A stretch of 64,000 nt of DNA from Galdieria partita (taxonomy: Eukaryota > Rhodophyta > Bangiophyceae > Galdieriales > Galdieriaceae). Below the pieces are notes generated by a model. That model saw nothing but the letters and a program-made list of their open reading frames with translations, was not told the DNA's origin and did no database searches. Below are positions 62,501 to 64,000 of this stretch, one piece after another; position 1 is the stretch's first letter, and every line of letters starts with the position of its first letter. Location: the NCBI GenBank assembly GCA_025991245.1, contig BQMJ01000020.1, positions 62,001-126,000 on the forward strand, in the 5' to 3' direction. Position numbers and translations under genes: made by a program.

Positions 62501-64000
62501 TCATATTTTGGAGAAGAAGGCCGAGCGACTTGCGATTCGAGTAGAGTATTCATATCTTCATCTTCACTGGACGACAACTCTTCCTTTTCTAACATAGATG
62601 TGATGTTCTTGGCATTCTCGTCGTCAACTTTGGAAGGATTTGCAACAAATCTCGTATTTAATCTTCCATAACTATCCATGTTAACTTGCGGAATATATTT
62701 ATAAAACTGTCTGTTCATCGAAGCTGCATTCAAATCTTCCACTGTAGGAGGAGCATTGCGTGGAGTGATCCAAATAGTATTATTGCCACTTCTCCTTTGG
62801 TTTGGAAGTGTGTGATTTTCTCTTTTTGCATCAGAACAAACTTGCATTGGTGTTATTCTAGAAGGAGATAAGGTACGACTCCTATCTAATTGACCATGTA
62901 CAACTGAATCCATTTGATTGATGGATTGAGATGATTCAATAGAGACATTGTCCCATTCAGTACGATTATCATCATTTCTCAAAGCAATGAAGGAGCGTTC
63001 GTTATTCCGGCTGGATAAAATAGAATGTCCTTTTGTTTGAGTCATTTCGTTCAAGTTGTTGTCCATACACTTGAAATCTTCCGATAATTCTTGGTTGATA
63101 TCATTTTCCAATAATTGTGAACTCTGTAAAATGTCGTTCCATAAACATTCAGTACTATTGTCTTCTGTTTCAAAAAAATCAATCTTCCTATCTGAAATTC
63201 CATCTTGTACGAAATATCCTCGTTTTGTTCTCTCTTCGAAAGCACTAGACGGGTCAACAACTACTTTGGCCTTTGCAAAATTAGTACTTTCATTGTTCCA
63301 TTCTGATTCTTGATTCACATCACTTTTATCTGTTGTTATTCGGTTCGAATATTTCTTTTGTTCGTGTTCCAATCGTTGCAAAAAGACTTCTCTTAAATGA
63401 GTTTCGGAATAACTCAAATCAACCTTCCATTTATCCTTTGCGTCTCCTCCTCCATCCAAAGAATAAGTTTCCATTCCTAAAAGACTTCTTCTTCTTCTAT
63501 CTTCTTCCCAAAGGCCACGAAGACTTGGAACCAATCTATCTTCATCACTGGCATCCTTTAACGATGGAATATCCTTGCAGTCTTCAGGATTAAGGATGTC
63601 TGCTGCGTCCACATCCAACTCTAAATCACAATATGACTTTCGTTCAAGTGGAGATATACAATGCCAATAAGACAATTCTTCACAATGTTCTGATAAAAAT
63701 AGTCTCTGGCTAATAGAAATATTCAAAAGACTTTCTTGAGTATCCCAATGATTCGTGACAGACATATTTCCTTCCACATAAGAGAGTCGTCTGAATGGAA
63801 TTTCATTCTCTTTCCAAGGAAATTTATCAGTCAATGGTAGAGGAAGTCTGAACTGTGGATTCGCTACTCGAACAAAGTTCATTCCATAGAGATTGTAATC
63901 TATCATAAACTGCGATAAATAAGATATATGCGACTCGTATGGTTGCAATGTAAATTCTCTGCTAGGAAAGCGAAAACACAACTCTGCCAACTTGCGAATA
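59529..64000 (-). CDS. REV3: DNA polymerase zeta catalytic subunit REV3 (5' end outside window)
   Basis: REV3 is the B-family polymerase of translesion synthesis. The visible part is exons 64000-60729 and 60682-59529 (46-nt intron), about 1470 aa. It has an early SQFMIDYNLYGMNF block typical of REV3, a disordered REV3-type insert of some 500 residues, exonuclease-like domain remnants, motif A DFQSLYPSII, motif B ANVTYGYTSAAFSGRM, motif C YGDTDS split by the intron (Y/G-DTDS), and a C-terminal CysA (CSLCG, CPSC) and CysB (CDYC, C, C) metal/Fe-S pair that binds REV7/POLD2-type partners. The frame stays open to the window edge, so the start is missing. Confidence 0.93.

Noticed and set aside
1-64000. 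Transposons, LTR or other virus-like elements, CRISPR arrays, tRNA or rRNA genes
   Set aside because: I looked for transposase, reverse transcriptase or integrase motifs, long terminal or inverted repeats, regularly spaced repeats and tRNA-like T-loop signatures and found none. A covariance-model search would be more sensitive for RNA genes.

Overview
The window is nuclear DNA of a compact, gene-dense, photosynthetic eukaryote, most likely a cyanidiophyte red alga close to Galdieria. The evidence is an A+T-leaning base composition; dozens of GT-AG introns, nearly all 40-60 nt long; intergenic gaps of 0-200 bp; a spliced nuclear gene for the photosystem II subunit PsbM; plastid DUF3598, DUF2854 and S1 proteins; an MFS sugar transporter; and an RWP-RK factor. 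The genus is my inference from gene content and intron style, not a database match. I joined exons by hand from splice sites plus family homology. Most joins keep frame and restore known motifs, but first exons are the weakest part of the annotation.

Layout. 1-13.4 kb: the end of an unknown gene, an MLH3-like mismatch-repair gene, a helical orphan abutting LAMTOR3, the YME1 protease, a mitochondrial-looking orphan, seipin, a fructose-bisphosphatase relative that has lost its metal ligands, a soluble pyrophosphatase and a small CUE-like protein. 13.7-22.4 kb: a head-to-tail plus-strand series of DIS3/RRP44, a multi-pass membrane protein, a DUF3598 protein and an intronless O-methyltransferase/deoxynucleoside-kinase fusion. 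22.4-26.8 kb: a small one-TM protein divergent from PsbM, ARFRP1, deoxyhypusine synthase and a TIM17-like protein. 26.8-36.9 kb: SKI3, EFL1, eIF2D and a SPF45 N-terminal homologue. 36.9-48.2 kb: a protein with four acidic-domain repeats, a glycosyltransferase, pantothenate kinase, a SERBP1/STM1 homologue, a mitochondrial PDK/BCKDK-type kinase, a DUF2854 protein, a plastid two-S1 protein and a CCT/NF-YA-like protein. 48.2-64 kb: a sugar transporter, beta-mannosidase, an RWP-RK factor, a Gfo/Idh/MocA oxidoreductase, GID4, PMS2 and REV3 (running off the end).

Themes. RNA decay and translation quality control are well represented (DIS3, SKI3, EFL1, eIF2D, SERBP1), as is DNA repair (MLH3-like, PMS2, REV3). 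There is no clear single-pathway cluster. The most unusual items are the methyltransferase-kinase fusion, the metal-site-less FBPase, the four-repeat protein, the nuclear PsbM gene facing another small membrane protein, and a strong hairpin just upstream of pantothenate kinase. I saw no transposons, virus-like elements, tRNA or rRNA genes, or CRISPR arrays.
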